From Candidatus Nitrospira nitrosa (GTDB taxonomy: Bacteria > Nitrospirota > Nitrospiria > Nitrospirales > Nitrospiraceae): a DNA stretch of 64,000 bases. A program made the translations under genes and the position numbers. The notes beneath the pieces were generated by a model. It had not been told where the DNA came from. It ran no database searches and saw only the letters and a list, made by a program, of their open reading frames with translations. Positions 20,783-29,060 of the stretch are shown here, in pieces (the first letter of the stretch is position 1; each line of letters opens with the position of its first letter). The DNA lies in the NCBI RefSeq assembly GCF_001458735.1, contig NZ_CZQA01000013.1:62001-126000 (forward strand). Reading direction: 5' to 3'.

Positions 20783-21100
20783 TCAACGATGTCGTGTATC
20801 CCGGCGATCATGCCGTTCTCGCACCAGAGGCCTGGAGGTGTGCTTCTTGGCCGCACCGATCGGTGCGGCCTTTTTCTTGGTCACTGTTTTTGCACGACTC
20901 TCCGTACGATCGAGAGAAGCTGGTTCACGCTCAGGCCGAGCCTCTTCCCGACGATCGAGTTGTCCTCTATCAAAGCTGCGCTCGATCCATTGCCCATGAT
21001 TCATGTTGCCTTGATCGATCGCCTGGGTGTCAGATTGACCATAGACCAGACTGCTCATAAGGATGAACGTCCCACTGAGTGCGATGAGCATACCTTTCAT
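20783..21100 (-). CDS. Small secreted Asp/Arg-rich hypothetical protein
   Basis: Open frame of 105 residues from an ATG at 21100 preceded by a strong GGGGG ribosome-binding site (8 nt upstream). Residues 1-21 look like a signal peptide (MKGMLIALSGTFILMSSLVYG), the rest is highly charged with Asp-Arg and Glu-Arg pairs and a KKKAAP segment. The same composition is seen in the next upstream gene (21244-22197), so the two may be related and co-transcribed from the sigma-factor promoter. A perfect terminator-like palindrome lies inside the 3' part of the frame. No function is recognised; whether the C-terminal third is really translated is open. Confidence 0.6.
   Translation of the reverse strand: MKGMLIALSGTFILMSSLVYGQSDTQAIDQGNMNHGQWIERSFDRGQLDRREEARPEREPASLDRTESRAKTVTKKKAAPIGAAKKHTSRPLVRERHDRRDTRHR
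20849..20870 (+). terminator. Perfect palindrome with T-tract inside a minus-strand ORF
   Basis: An 11-bp perfect inverted repeat (GGCCGCACCGA and its complement) followed on the plus strand by TTTTT. It has the form of an intrinsic terminator in the plus direction, with A5 on the other side, so it could be bidirectional. It lies inside the frame of 20783-21100 (codons for KAAPIGAA). No plus-strand gene ends here. Confidence 0.5.
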
Positions 21101-21243
21101 TTGTCCCCCTTCGAGCGACCATACCAACTCATAGCGCTTTGGACACCCATGATAGCGCAGAGCCTCCACGGCCTGGTGTATCAAGCCAGGCGAGAAACGT
21201 CTACACTTTCAGGGTTTCCTGCGAAGAGGATAACACGTAACAC

Positions 21244-22197
21244 TCAATGATCTCGCCCACTGCCGGAACGATCAGAGCGCTCAAGTCGATCCGGCCGCTC
21301 AATGCGATCGCCTTTCTCTACGCGATCGAGGCGTTCGACTTTATCGGGACGATCGATGCGATCCGATCGATCACCTCCGCCGGACCGGTCCTGCCGTTCA
21401 GATCGATCACGCGAAGACTCTTCTCGACTGTCTCGCCCTCCGCGATCTCCTCGATCACCACCTGACCCGCTCCCAGATCCACTGCGATCGTCATCGTTGA
21501 ACAGACGATCACTGCGTTCCCCACGTCGGACTTGCTCACGAATCGCCTTGAGGCTTGCACGCCCCTCTTCAAAATCCGACCCACGTCGTTTCACTTCTCG
21601 GCTGAGATCCAGAAGCTCAGATGCGCGATACCCCTGCTTCATCCCCTCCCCAACCAGCGCCGCTCCGTCTTTCGAAGGGACTCGTCCCTCTTTCATCACG
21701 GCGAGGCCTTTGGCACCGGCAGCCAGTTCTTCCTGCGTCGCCTTATGGCGGCCATCTTGGGACAGTCGGCTCAACTCCCGCACTTCATCCACCGTGGTTC
21801 CGCGCGAGAGCGCTTCCGCCATGGTTTCAATGGCACGCTGACGATTCCCCTCCTCCATGCCTCGAGAACCTGCTTCTTGTAGGACTTCCTGGGCAGATTC
21901 AAGTCTCGACGTCATCTGCCTGAGCACCGGATCGATCCGCTTGGGTTCAACCCCCTTTGCCAGACCTTCCCTCACCTTGTTCAGTAACGACTCGATGGGA
22001 AGTCCTCGCTCACCAGCCTTGCTGACGTGATCGAGTAGAGGTGCGATCTCGTTCTCTGCACGACCTTGTGCCGAACCAAGTCGAGTGATCGTCTCCCGAT
22101 CCTGAACCGTGAGCGGTTCGGCCCAGACTGAGGGAGCCGTCACCCCAACGATGACGATCAGCACCCCTATCGCGCTATGGATTCGCGTCCTCATCAT
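21244..22197 (-). CDS. Secreted protein with Asp/Arg-rich C-terminal tail
   Basis: 317 residues. A signal peptide ends near residue 26 (SVWAEP). Residues about 30-220 are predicted helical and polar without a recognised domain; residues about 235-317 are a low-complexity tail of Gly-Ser then repeated Asp-Arg, Glu-Arg and Asp-Lys pairs. It starts 4 nt after the stop of the CBM48 lipoprotein (22202-22588), in the sigma/anti-sigma operon. The tail resembles the C-terminus of the protein at 35643-36272, another member of the proposed regulon. Probably periplasmic or envelope-associated; function unknown. Confidence 0.75.
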   Translation of the reverse strand: MMRTRIHSAIGVLIVIVGVTAPSVWAEPLTVQDRETITRLGSAQGRAENEIAPLLDHVSKAGERGLPIESLLNKVREGLAKGVEPKRIDPVLRQMTSRLESAQEVLQEAGSRGMEEGNRQRAIETMAEALSRGTTVDEVRELSRLSQDGRHKATQEELAAGAKGLAVMKEGRVPSKDGAALVGEGMKQGYRASELLDLSREVKRRGSDFEEGRASLKAIREQVRRGERSDRLFNDDDRSGSGSGSGGDRGDRGGRDSREESSRDRSERQDRSGGGDRSDRIDRPDKVERLDRVEKGDRIERPDRLERSDRSGSGRDH

Positions 22198-22201
22198 TCT
22201 C

Positions 22202-22588
22202 TTACCGTACGATCACGACTCCGTTGGTTTGTCCGAATCCATCGGTAACAAAATCTTCAGCTTGTGGCGGCGTGATCCACTGTTTGCCGTCGATCACGTA
22301 CATGAAGGGATACTCCCCGACCTTCAACGGCACAGTAACCGACCAGAGTGCGCCATTGAGGATCGTCATGGGCGTCGCCTCCTTGGCCCAACCATTGAAA
22401 GAGCCGACGAGAAAGACTTGTGTGGCGCCAGGCGCAAGTAAGGTAAATCGTACGGCACCCGCTAATGGCTTGGGCGCACTCGGCTTCATCACCGGCGGCT
22501 TGGTACAGGCCCAGAAGCCGGACAGCAGCATGATCACGATGAGGGTCGTCCGAGGTACGCGGCCAAGTCTTTTCAGTTGTCTGCCCAT
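22202..22588 (-). CDS. CBM48 (glycogen-binding-like) lipoprotein
   Basis: About 128 residues from ATG 22588. A hydrophobic leader followed by a cysteine near residue 25 (SGFWAC) suggests a lipoprotein or secreted form, though the lipobox is imperfect. The rest is one CBM48/isoamylase-N-terminal domain, recognised by VFLVGSFNGWA and GEYPFMYVIDGKQW. The same domain ends the anti-sigma factor upstream; the two share the W-x-x-x-V-PLK-G-Y-x-Y/F-MYVIDGKQW pattern, so one arose by duplication. CBM48 domains bind alpha-glucans in the best-studied proteins; the ligand here is unknown. Confidence 0.78.
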   Translation of the reverse strand: MGRQLKRLGRVPRTTLIVIMLLSGFWACTKPPVMKPSAPKPLAGAVRFTLLAPGATQVFLVGSFNGWAKEATPMTILNGALWSVTVPLKVGEYPFMYVIDGKQWITPPQAEDFVTDGFGQTNGVVIVR

Positions 22589-22641
22589 CTGCCGGAGAGT
22601 ACATACAGCCCAGGCCCGTTGCAAGGGAGGGTCGAGGAAAT

Positions 22642-23325
22642 TTAGATATCGACATCAAGCACCGCATTCTGTGAACCAAATCCGTCGGTGGCTTCCTCAG
22701 TCGCCAGCGGATCGGCAATCCATTGTTTTCCATCGATGACGAACATATATTGGTATCGCCCTGGCTTCAGCGGAATTGTGGCGGTCCACATCCCACCGTC
22801 CGACCGTTCTAGAGGGGTATTTGCTGGATTCCATCCATTGAAGTCGCCGGCGACAGAGACCGATCGTGCTCCGGGTTGAAGTAGGACGAGTCGTACAAAC
22901 ACCTGTGGTGCTGCTTGTGGTGTCCCAGCAGTGATCGTCTGGGCTGGCACCGTCGTGACCGGCACCTCCACAACTCGCTCCGGCATCACCCTCAACAGCC
23001 CCGCCACTGCCACCAAGACAACACAGGCCGCCGCCATCCCCCCGGCGAGATTCCATTCCAGCGTTCGTGGTGTAGTCACAACCGTCCACACCCGCTCCCA
23101 CCAACTCAGCTCCGGTGGGGCAATTTTAGACTTCAACTCATCGAGGAACTTCAACGATAGGCTTAACTTTGGTAAGCGGGCTGCTTCAGCGACGACCATT
23201 TCCAGATTCAGCCAACGCCGACGTAACGCGGGGTCAAGATCAACAGCTTGCAAAAAAGCAACCCGTTCCTCTGGCGAGAGATCATCATCCAAGAAACGCT
23301 GAATCAGGAGTTCCTGTTCGTTCAT
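22642..23325 (-). CDS. Anti-sigma factor with C-terminal CBM48 domain
   Basis: 227 residues in three parts: a cytoplasmic N-terminal helical segment (1-90) of the type found in anti-sigma factors but without the zinc-binding H-x3-C-x2-C motif; one transmembrane helix at about 93-111; and an extracytoplasmic CBM48 domain (about 140-227) with VAGDFNGWNP and YQYMFVIDGKQW. It lies 22 nt after the ECF sigma gene. The layout suggests a one-helix transmembrane anti-sigma factor whose outside domain senses a carbohydrate-like or protein ligand. The anti-sigma role is inferred from position and topology, not from a signature motif. Confidence 0.8.
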   Translation of the reverse strand: MNEQELLIQRFLDDDLSPEERVAFLQAVDLDPALRRRWLNLEMVVAEAARLPKLSLSLKFLDELKSKIAPPELSWWERVWTVVTTPRTLEWNLAGGMAAACVVLVAVAGLLRVMPERVVEVPVTTVPAQTITAGTPQAAPQVFVRLVLLQPGARSVSVAGDFNGWNPANTPLERSDGGMWTATIPLKPGRYQYMFVIDGKQWIADPLATEEATDGFGSQNAVLDVDI

Positions 23326-23347
23326 CTGCTCACCGTCTCGCCATGTC

Positions 23348-23929
23348 CTAGCGCGCAGGGTTCAAAGCCGTCAGATCGCGACTGAGTTGAAGACGCCCTT
23401 TATACACCCGCATTTTCAACGTGTCACCACTCACCCCCAGAATCTCTTCCATCTCCTCGTAGCTGAGGCCTTCGACGTGCTTGAGCACGAAAGCTTCCCG
23501 GTAGAGAGGCGGCAATCGTTGGATCGCCTGTTCCAACTCTTGGCCTACCTGTTGTTGCGACAATAACTCTTCCGGGGTCCGTTCTTCAGCGACATAAAGA
23601 TCCAACACCTCGTCGGCATCCACATCATATGGTCCTTGCCCTGGCCGCTTGGCCCGCAACCAATCCTTGCACTTGTTGGCGGCGATTCGATACAGCCAGG
23701 TCGAAAACTTTGAGTCCGCACGAAACATCGGCAGTGCCTTGAAGGCCGTAAGAAACGCTTCTTGGGCCAGATCCTCTGCCTCGGCCCGGTTTCCCACCAT
23801 CCGATAGGCAAGATTGACGATCGCGGACGCATGTCGATCAATCAGTTGTCCGAAAGCCTCATGATCCTGCTTGAGACTACGGGCGACGAGTTGTGCATCA
23901 TCGGGAATTGCCTGCTGGTCCGGTGGCAT
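23348..23929 (-). CDS. RNA polymerase ECF sigma factor (RpoE-like)
   Basis: 193 residues from ATG 23929 (GGAG 7 nt upstream); a GTG at 23962 would give 204. Region 2 shows VNLAYRMVGNRAEAEDLAQEAF and the promoter-melting FSTWLYRIAANKCKDWLR; region 4 shows LPPLYREAFVLKHVEGLSYEEMEEIL with the helix-turn-helix GVSGDTLKMRVYKGR (motifs read in parts). It heads an operon with the anti-sigma factor and the CBM48 and Asp/Arg-rich proteins. A GTTTAC-N17-GTCTAA element just upstream, repeated at three other loci in the window, suggests autoregulation. Confidence 0.92.
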   Translation of the reverse strand: MPPDQQAIPDDAQLVARSLKQDHEAFGQLIDRHASAIVNLAYRMVGNRAEAEDLAQEAFLTAFKALPMFRADSKFSTWLYRIAANKCKDWLRAKRPGQGPYDVDADEVLDLYVAEERTPEELLSQQQVGQELEQAIQRLPPLYREAFVLKHVEGLSYEEMEEILGVSGDTLKMRVYKGRLQLSRDLTALNPAR

Positions 23930-23992
23930 GCTCCGACTCCGGTTAGTCTGGTCCGATGCCACAGGACCGTCTGCTTTGGCCTACATATTTCA

Positions 23993-24021
23993 TTAGACGC
24001 GGCGCTCCGAATGGCGTAAAC
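23993..24021 (-). promoter_or_regulatory. Putative autoregulated ECF promoter P1
   Basis: Read on the minus strand: GTTTAC, 17 nt, GTCTAA, with CG before the -10 (CGTC being a common ECF -10 core). The -10 lies 64 nt before the ATG at 23929 and 31 nt before the GTG at 23962. Spacer and flanks differ from P2-P4, so the shared hexamers are not simply explained by duplication. Experimental start site unknown. Confidence 0.6.
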
Positions 24022-24045
24022 AGCCTCATACGGCGGCAAGATCGG

Positions 24046-25002
24046 CTAGAACCGATAGCTGGTACCGAGCGAGACAACATAGTCTGGAGCGCCATTTGAG
24101 AGACCGACGGCAACCCCACCATTCAGCCGCCAAGCCGGCGATAGTCGATAGTTCGACGAGAAAAATACATCTCTGGCGTTGGGTAGACCGACTCGAAGTG
24201 CCCGATACTCCTCAAAGTAGACACTAGCCAGCCAATCTTGTGTCAGGTAATACCCCGTCCCTACATCCCACCAATACTGGTTGCGAAGACCGAGTGTACC
24301 GGAGCCATCCGCTCGATTCGGATCGCCGATAAAATTGTACCCCCCGTCGAAAAACACCAGCCAGCTGGTCCCAATAAGCTTGGAGACCTCCACTCCATAG
24401 CCGTGATCAAACTCGCCGGTTCCCAACCCCTGACTCGCATTGGCTGTAGGAAGTTTCAACCGGGCTGTCACCGCAATCAGCGGCACATAGTCCTGCTCTT
24501 CGACGAGATAGTACCGCCCACGCAGAATCACATCACCAATTCCCGTGGTCGTCACCTTCTGTCCCGCAATTCGCGTGGTCGTACCGCAGGGCACATCATT
24601 ACTGTTACCGGAACCGCTGTTATCTCTCCGGCAATTGTCATCTGACCCACCGCCACCACCCGATCCGCTGTTGCTTCCACTGTTATCATCAACACGAAAT
24701 GCGGTATTGCCCACGACGGTCGTGCGTCCGTCGGTGATCGCAGTCACAGAAGGAATGACCAGTGAAACATCTCCTTTTGAAAATAATCGTCTGATTGAGA
24801 AGGGCGCATAGATAAACTCGCTTGTCGTATTCGTTCCGAAATTCCCGTGGCTGTAGCTTGGCGTAAAACTGATTTGCCAGTTTCGCTCAGTCGCCTGCTG
24901 TGGCCGCTTATCAGATGGATCAGCCGCCGATACATGCTCGTCCCACGAGCCCATGATCACTCCCATGGTCGCTGCCATCACGATCATCGTCACCCTATGC
25001 AT
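24046..25002 (-). CDS. Outer-membrane beta-barrel (transporter-like) protein
   Basis: 318 residues from ATG 25002 (a GTG at 25026 adds 8). The signal peptide ends near residue 26 (HVSA). The body has alternating strands such as GDVILRGRYYLVEEQDYVPLI and ends with a terminal phenylalanine, as outer-membrane barrels do. A Gly/Ser/Asn-rich insert with two cysteines lies at about residues 115-140. Function is not recognised; related proteins are annotated as transporter or copper/phenol meta-pathway porins. A decayed copy of its central part lies at 33678-33800, showing past duplication. Confidence 0.75.
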   Translation of the reverse strand: MHRVTMIVMAATMGVIMGSWDEHVSAADPSDKRPQQATERNWQISFTPSYSHGNFGTNTTSEFIYAPFSIRRLFSKGDVSLVIPSVTAITDGRTTVVGNTAFRVDDNSGSNSGSGGGGGSDDNCRRDNSGSGNSNDVPCGTTTRIAGQKVTTTGIGDVILRGRYYLVEEQDYVPLIAVTARLKLPTANASQGLGTGEFDHGYGVEVSKLIGTSWLVFFDGGYNFIGDPNRADGSGTLGLRNQYWWDVGTGYYLTQDWLASVYFEEYRALRVGLPNARDVFFSSNYRLSPAWRLNGGVAVGLSNGAPDYVVSLGTSYRF

Positions 25003-25155
25003 CCTGCTCACCGTCCCTTTCTTCACGAAACATCTATACGTGATTCATTCTCCGGTGCTTCGCAAGACCCCCAAACTCAATTGGCTTTTAGATGGGCCGG
25101 CACCACCACCATGCCTGTGCGGTCGACGCACTTATAGCACACTACGGAGAGAAAT

Positions 25156-25337
25156 CTAGTACCTCTCCTAGCGTTCCGGTCTATGGGGAAGGCTCGGCAC
25201 GCTCAATCCGCTCCATCTGTCCAGGTCGATGCGAATGTTTGATTCTCATCGTGCCGACATTCTCTTTTCATTCATCGCCATAGTGACCAGCGACAGGATC
25301 TGCTCGATCCGACCCACAGAGGTCACCGCCAGCTTTT
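25156..25337 (-). pseudogene. Remnant of an Asp/Arg-repeat gene (3' end)
   Basis: This stretch aligns with the last ~190 bp of the gene at 35643-36272: the stop codon (CTA on the plus strand), the CGTTCCGGTCTAT segment, GCTCAATCCGCTCCAT, and CCGGTCGATGCG all recur in order with small changes and indels. The reading frame is broken. It lies downstream of promoter-like element P2, so it is what is left of a duplicate of the P4 operon. Confidence 0.65.
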
Positions 25338-25339
25338 AC

Positions 25340-25447
25340 CCGATGAGTTTCTGGGCGAGTGGAACTATCGCTTGCCAATAGCAGCATTGACGAAAATAGA
25401 TACGCACATATTTCAAGGGGAGTAGGTGCTTGCTCCTCCCCATCCAA
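25340..25447 (-). pseudogene. Degenerate copy of the 33-residue lipoprotein gene
   Basis: Downstream of P2 there is a strong ribosome-binding site (GGGGAGGAG) but no ATG where the homologous gene at 36336-36437 has one. The following ~50 bp (25361-25412) align with that gene's middle part (ATCTATCTCGTC...GCTGCTGTT). An alternative 35-codon frame from an ATG at 25434-25436 exists but shows no signal peptide. I regard it as decayed. Confidence 0.45.
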
Positions 25448-25461
25448 CTTGATCTGATGAG

Positions 25462-25490
25462 TTAGACGGAGAATGGGGAGAATGGTAAAC
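25462..25490 (-). promoter_or_regulatory. Putative ECF promoter P2
   Basis: Minus strand GTTTAC-N17-GTCTAA, identical hexamers to P4 and P1. The DNA just after the -10 (CTCATCAGA) matches P3/P4 too, so P2-P4 are paralogous promoter regions. The genes directly downstream are decayed; transcription could continue to the barrel gene at 24046-25002. Confidence 0.55.
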
Positions 25491-25612
25491 GGCGCTCTCG
25501 AAAGTGTGAGCTCTGCCTTTGGAGGCAAGGCCCCCCCAAACACCCCCACAACCAATCAGTTCAAGGATGGGCTTGGCATGCAGACTGGGAGAGTCTATAG
25601 TACCGACCTACC
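25491..25612. other. Intergenic spacer before the DUF6502 gene
   Basis: No gene seen. This strip between P2 (reading left) and the plus-strand start at 25613 contains a C-rich run (CCCCCCCAAACACCCCC) and presumably the plus-strand promoter of the DUF6502/DUF5666 pair. No convincing -35/-10 could be fixed. Confidence 0.3.
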
Positions 25613-26437
25613 ATGGCTCACGCCACGCCCGTCCGCGCGCTGTCTGCTGCCACCCGTCAACTGCTACGGCCATTGGTCAGAATCCTTCTTCGAAATAATG
25701 TGTCTCATCGAACGTTTGCCGACTTGGCAAAGCAAGTCTATGTGGAGGTCGCCAACGCTGAGTTCGCAATCCCCGGAAAAAAGCAAACAGTATCCAGGAT
25801 TGCGATCCTCAGCGGATTGACGCGAAAGGAAGTGCAACAGCTCTTGACGCTCCCATCCACTTCTAAATCCATCGTAAATGAAGAATACCATCGAGCTTCA
25901 CGAGTGATCAGTGGTTGGCTGCGCGATCCAAAGTACGGAGATGGGAAGGGACACCCTCGTCCACTTTCCATGGAGGGAAAGGGAGGCTCATTCAGTCAGT
26001 TGGTCAAGCGCTATAGTGGAGATATTCCTGTGCGAGCATTGTTGGACGAACTCATGCGTGTCGGTGCCGTGAAACAATTGCGGGATGGGCGAATTGGTCT
26101 GGTCAGTCGTGGCTATATCCCGCGAAACGGGACCGTACCAAAATTGCGAGTGCTGGGTGCAGATACCGCCGACCTCATTACGACCATTGATCATAATATC
26201 TATGGGAAGCCCTCGAAACCACGGTTCCAACGCAAACTCATGTATGACAACGTCCCGCTCGAGGCCGTCGCGGAGTTTCGGACTCTCGCCGCCGCAGAAA
26301 GCCAGGAGCTCCTCGAGAAGCTTGATCGTTGGCTGGCCCATCGAGATCGCGATGTCAATCCAGTATCGAAGGGAACCGGCCGTGTCCGGGTCGGGCTCGG
26401 AATCTATCACTTCGAAGAGCAGGAACCAGCTGACTGA
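25613..26437 (+). CDS. DUF6502 family protein
   Basis: 274 residues, soluble, no signal peptide. It shows the family start (a conserved LLRPLVRILLRNNVSHRTFADLAK helix, read in parts), then a winged-helix-like segment SRIAILSGLTRKEVQQLL, suggesting a DNA-binding regulator. Proteins of this family are often encoded directly upstream of DUF5666 lipoproteins, as here: the stop (TGA ending 26437) lies 24 nt before the ATG at 26462. Function is not established; a regulatory role is inference. Confidence 0.8.
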   Translation: MAHATPVRALSAATRQLLRPLVRILLRNNVSHRTFADLAKQVYVEVANAEFAIPGKKQTVSRIAILSGLTRKEVQQLLTLPSTSKSIVNEEYHRASRVISGWLRDPKYGDGKGHPRPLSMEGKGGSFSQLVKRYSGDIPVRALLDELMRVGAVKQLRDGRIGLVSRGYIPRNGTVPKLRVLGADTADLITTIDHNIYGKPSKPRFQRKLMYDNVPLEAVAEFRTLAAAESQELLEKLDRWLAHRDRDVNPVSKGTGRVRVGLGIYHFEEQEPAD

Positions 26438-26461
26438 GTGCAACCGGAATCATTCCTCGTG

Positions 26462-27703
26462 ATGGCCGAAATGCGAAAGAAGATCGATCAGAATCTGCTT
26501 ATCGCACTGACGCTGTTCGTCGTGCTGGCCTCGTGCAGCCCTGCTCCAGAGGTCGGTGGTGGTATCGGCGGAACTGGTCGCCTGACCTCCGTCGCCTCAG
26601 GCCCGATCACCGGCTTCGGCAGCGTATTTGTCTCTGGCACAGAGTATGAGACGACGGACGCCTCCATGCTGATCGACGGGCAACCTGGCAACCAGGGCGA
26701 CCTCAAGGAAGGGATGCTGGTGCGCGTCACCGCCACGGTGACGAAACGGTCCGGCACCAACGACCCTCTACTACGGATGGCCGACACACTGGTGTATGAG
26801 GACACGCTGGAAGGATTCGTCCAATTCGTGACGCCGACGGGCTCCCATCTTGTGGTGCTCGGTCAGTCGGTCACGATTACACCAACCACGCTGATTGATG
26901 CCAGCATCCCCGGCGGCACGGTGCGGAATCTCGTGCCGGGTAGAGATCTCGTGGAGATCAGCGGGTTCGTCATGGGAGACGGCGTCATCAGGGCAACCTG
27001 GATCGGCTTAAAAACACTCGATGCGACCACCGCGACTCCGAATTATCAGGTGAAGGGACTCATCACCAATCACAAGGCCGATCAACGCACGTTCGAGGTT
27101 GGCACGCTGACCGTCGAGTACCGAGATGCGGTGGTACAGCAACTGCCTGATCCGTCTCACGGATGGGACGGTGTGATGGTGGATATCGTCGGCAAGCAGG
27201 TCTCACCTGAGCCTCAGAACCGTCTTCATCTCACGGCTACTCGCGTGCGGCTGGAAGAATTGGGGGCATCAGACAGTGAAGACGCCGTGGTAGAGGGATT
27301 TGTGACTCGGGTGCTTAGTTCCGGAAAGTTTTTGCTTGGCAACCTGCAAGTCGTGACAAATACCGAGACCGCCCTTCAAGGAGGCACCAGCACCGATATC
27401 TTCGTGGGGAGGCACCTCGAGGTGCATGGCCGGTTGGTCGGTGGGATCATGACCGCGACTAAACTGGAACTGGAAGATGCGGATCTTCACGGCGTCGTGA
27501 CACAGGTGCTCGCTCCAGATCACTTTGTACTCGAAAATGTGCACGTGCTGACGAACGCCGAGACGATCCTCGAAGGAGGCACTAGTGACGACATCGTCGT
27601 GGGCGTTCACCTGGAGGTCTATGGCTTGGTGGTCGACGGCACCGTGACCGCCACGAAGCTGGAATTCGAACGCGTCACGACACTGCCGGGCACAAGCCCA
27701 TAA
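26462..27703 (+). CDS. DUF5666 domain lipoprotein
   Basis: 413 residues from ATG 26462. The lipobox VVLASC puts the lipidated cysteine near residue 25. The rest is a series of about five beta-rich DUF5666 repeats of about 65-70 residues (for instance GPITGFGSVFVSGTEYET near the start, and later F-V-L-x-N-L/V-x-V-x-T-N-A/T-E-T). The last two repeats (about 27280-27480 and 27490-27690) are clearly similar, pointing to internal duplication. Likely outer-membrane anchored; function unknown. Probably co-transcribed with the DUF6502 gene. Confidence 0.82.
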   Translation: MAEMRKKIDQNLLIALTLFVVLASCSPAPEVGGGIGGTGRLTSVASGPITGFGSVFVSGTEYETTDASMLIDGQPGNQGDLKEGMLVRVTATVTKRSGTNDPLLRMADTLVYEDTLEGFVQFVTPTGSHLVVLGQSVTITPTTLIDASIPGGTVRNLVPGRDLVEISGFVMGDGVIRATWIGLKTLDATTATPNYQVKGLITNHKADQRTFEVGTLTVEYRDAVVQQLPDPSHGWDGVMVDIVGKQVSPEPQNRLHLTATRVRLEELGASDSEDAVVEGFVTRVLSSGKFLLGNLQVVTNTETALQGGTSTDIFVGRHLEVHGRLVGGIMTATKLELEDADLHGVVTQVLAPDHFVLENVHVLTNAETILEGGTSDDIVVGVHLEVYGLVVDGTVTATKLEFERVTTLPGTSP

Positions 27704-28614
27704 CGAATTCTATCAACCGCACTGTGCCCGGACTGGTTTACCGGAGTGTCCCCGTCGCCTCGACGAAGCACCATCTCCACGACCCACATCAGGCCATGGA
27801 CCAATTCTGTCTTGGAGCCGATAATCAGCAATCAAGGCAGACTGACTCCGGACATGAACCCGCTCTCACCGTTCCTGTACTACCAGAATTGCTCTCCACC
27901 TCATCTTTTCCAACCATGGTAGACCGTACCGCATTTTTTCCAGGCGAGATCAATACCGATCTCATGACAAGAAATCGGTGATCTCCGCTCCGCGATCAAT
28001 TCACGTATGAGAGTACCGTTTACCGGTACGAGACGGACAATCGAGGTTCTAGGAAAACGCTCCCCTTCTATCAACGTGGGGCATCTAGAGATGAGGTGCA
28101 GCCCCAGGATCCCATACGGCACACTCGGGTGTAGCTGTGTAGGCATTTCACCATACCACGAGAACTAGCCAGTTCCTCGCGCAACACCATCTGAGCACGC
28201 TTGTCACGGACATAGACTAAGCACCACTAATTGGGATATATTTCCCAAATACTGTGTACGCAGAAGCATTGCGCAAGCGCTTCTGCGGTTTACAGGACAC
28301 GCCTGACATCGATGCAGTTATCTGCCTACGGCAATCCTCTGCTGCCGATGGGAAGCGAGACTGTCTATCACACGGTGTTCTCTCGTTAACCGCCCGTTAT
28401 TCCTGGTGGTCCATACGTGGAGGATGGCGCATAGGGCATATGTGGACGGGATGGCATCGTACTTGCTCTCACTTATTATAAAAATAAAAACATAACCTAT
28501 AAATTCTTAATTATTTCTCATCAAGTATTTATATGATTCTCGTGTTTTACCTATACAATGCTGCCCGCAATGTATGTCTATAAAGTTAGGTCTGCAGAAG
28601 GGAGGAGAGAACGT
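27704..28614. other. 911-bp stretch without a convincing gene
   Basis: Only short frames occur (for example 27901-28146 minus and 28254-28481 plus), with no ribosome-binding site or family likeness that I recognise. The last 100 bp (about 28480-28560) are strongly AT-rich and probably hold the promoter of the cytochrome gene at 28615. A small hairpin, GTACCG-TTTAC-CGGTAC, is present near 28010. Confidence 0.5.
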
Positions 28615-29034
28615 ATGAACACCATTCATGCAGGCATAGCGCTGCTCTTCACACCGCTCGTGCTGTGGCCTGTGACCGGTAGTGCTACGGATCGGAAAAC
28701 TCCAACGGCTCCGCACGAATTTTTGATGAAAACAAATCCTGTAGCCGCGACCGCCGACACGCTGCAAGAGGCCAAGAGCCTGTACGAGAACCGATGCATC
28801 AAGTGTCACGGCACCAGTGGGGATGGACAAGGGTCCGCCACGAAGGACTTAGACGTCAAACCCAGAAATTACACAGACAAATCCCTGATGGAAAAGATCC
28901 CGGACGGGCAACTCTTCTGGATCATCTGCTACGGCAGTGATCCGGACGCCACCGAAATGAAGGGATACAAGAAGAAGCTCTCGGACGAGCAGATGTGGAG
29001 TCTCGTGCACTACATTCGGTCCTTTGGGAAATAG
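28615..29034 (+). CDS. Small periplasmic cytochrome c
   Basis: 139 residues from ATG 28615, with GGGAGGAGAG about 6 nt upstream. A signal peptide covers about 25 residues. One haem c motif CIKCH is at residues 61-65, and a downstream methionine (DATEMKGYKKKL) can serve as the sixth ligand, as in class I cytochromes. The start of the next gene, an outer-membrane protein with its own CxxCH motif, lies 26 nt later. The pair suggests electron transfer across or at the outer envelope. Confidence 0.9.
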   Translation: MNTIHAGIALLFTPLVLWPVTGSATDRKTPTAPHEFLMKTNPVAATADTLQEAKSLYENRCIKCHGTSGDGQGSATKDLDVKPRNYTDKSLMEKIPDGQLFWIICYGSDPDATEMKGYKKKLSDEQMWSLVHYIRSFGK

Positions 29035-29060
29035 CGTATCGCAATCTAGAGGGAGGAATT

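Noticed and set aside
28010-28040. Fifth copy of the GTTTAC-type ECF promoter on the plus strand
   Set aside because: GTTTAC is present but no GTCTAA follows at 17 nt; it is part of a small hairpin.
27901-28146. 81-codon minus-strand frame as a real small gene
   Set aside because: No ribosome-binding site, no signal peptide, no recognised family; too weak to list.
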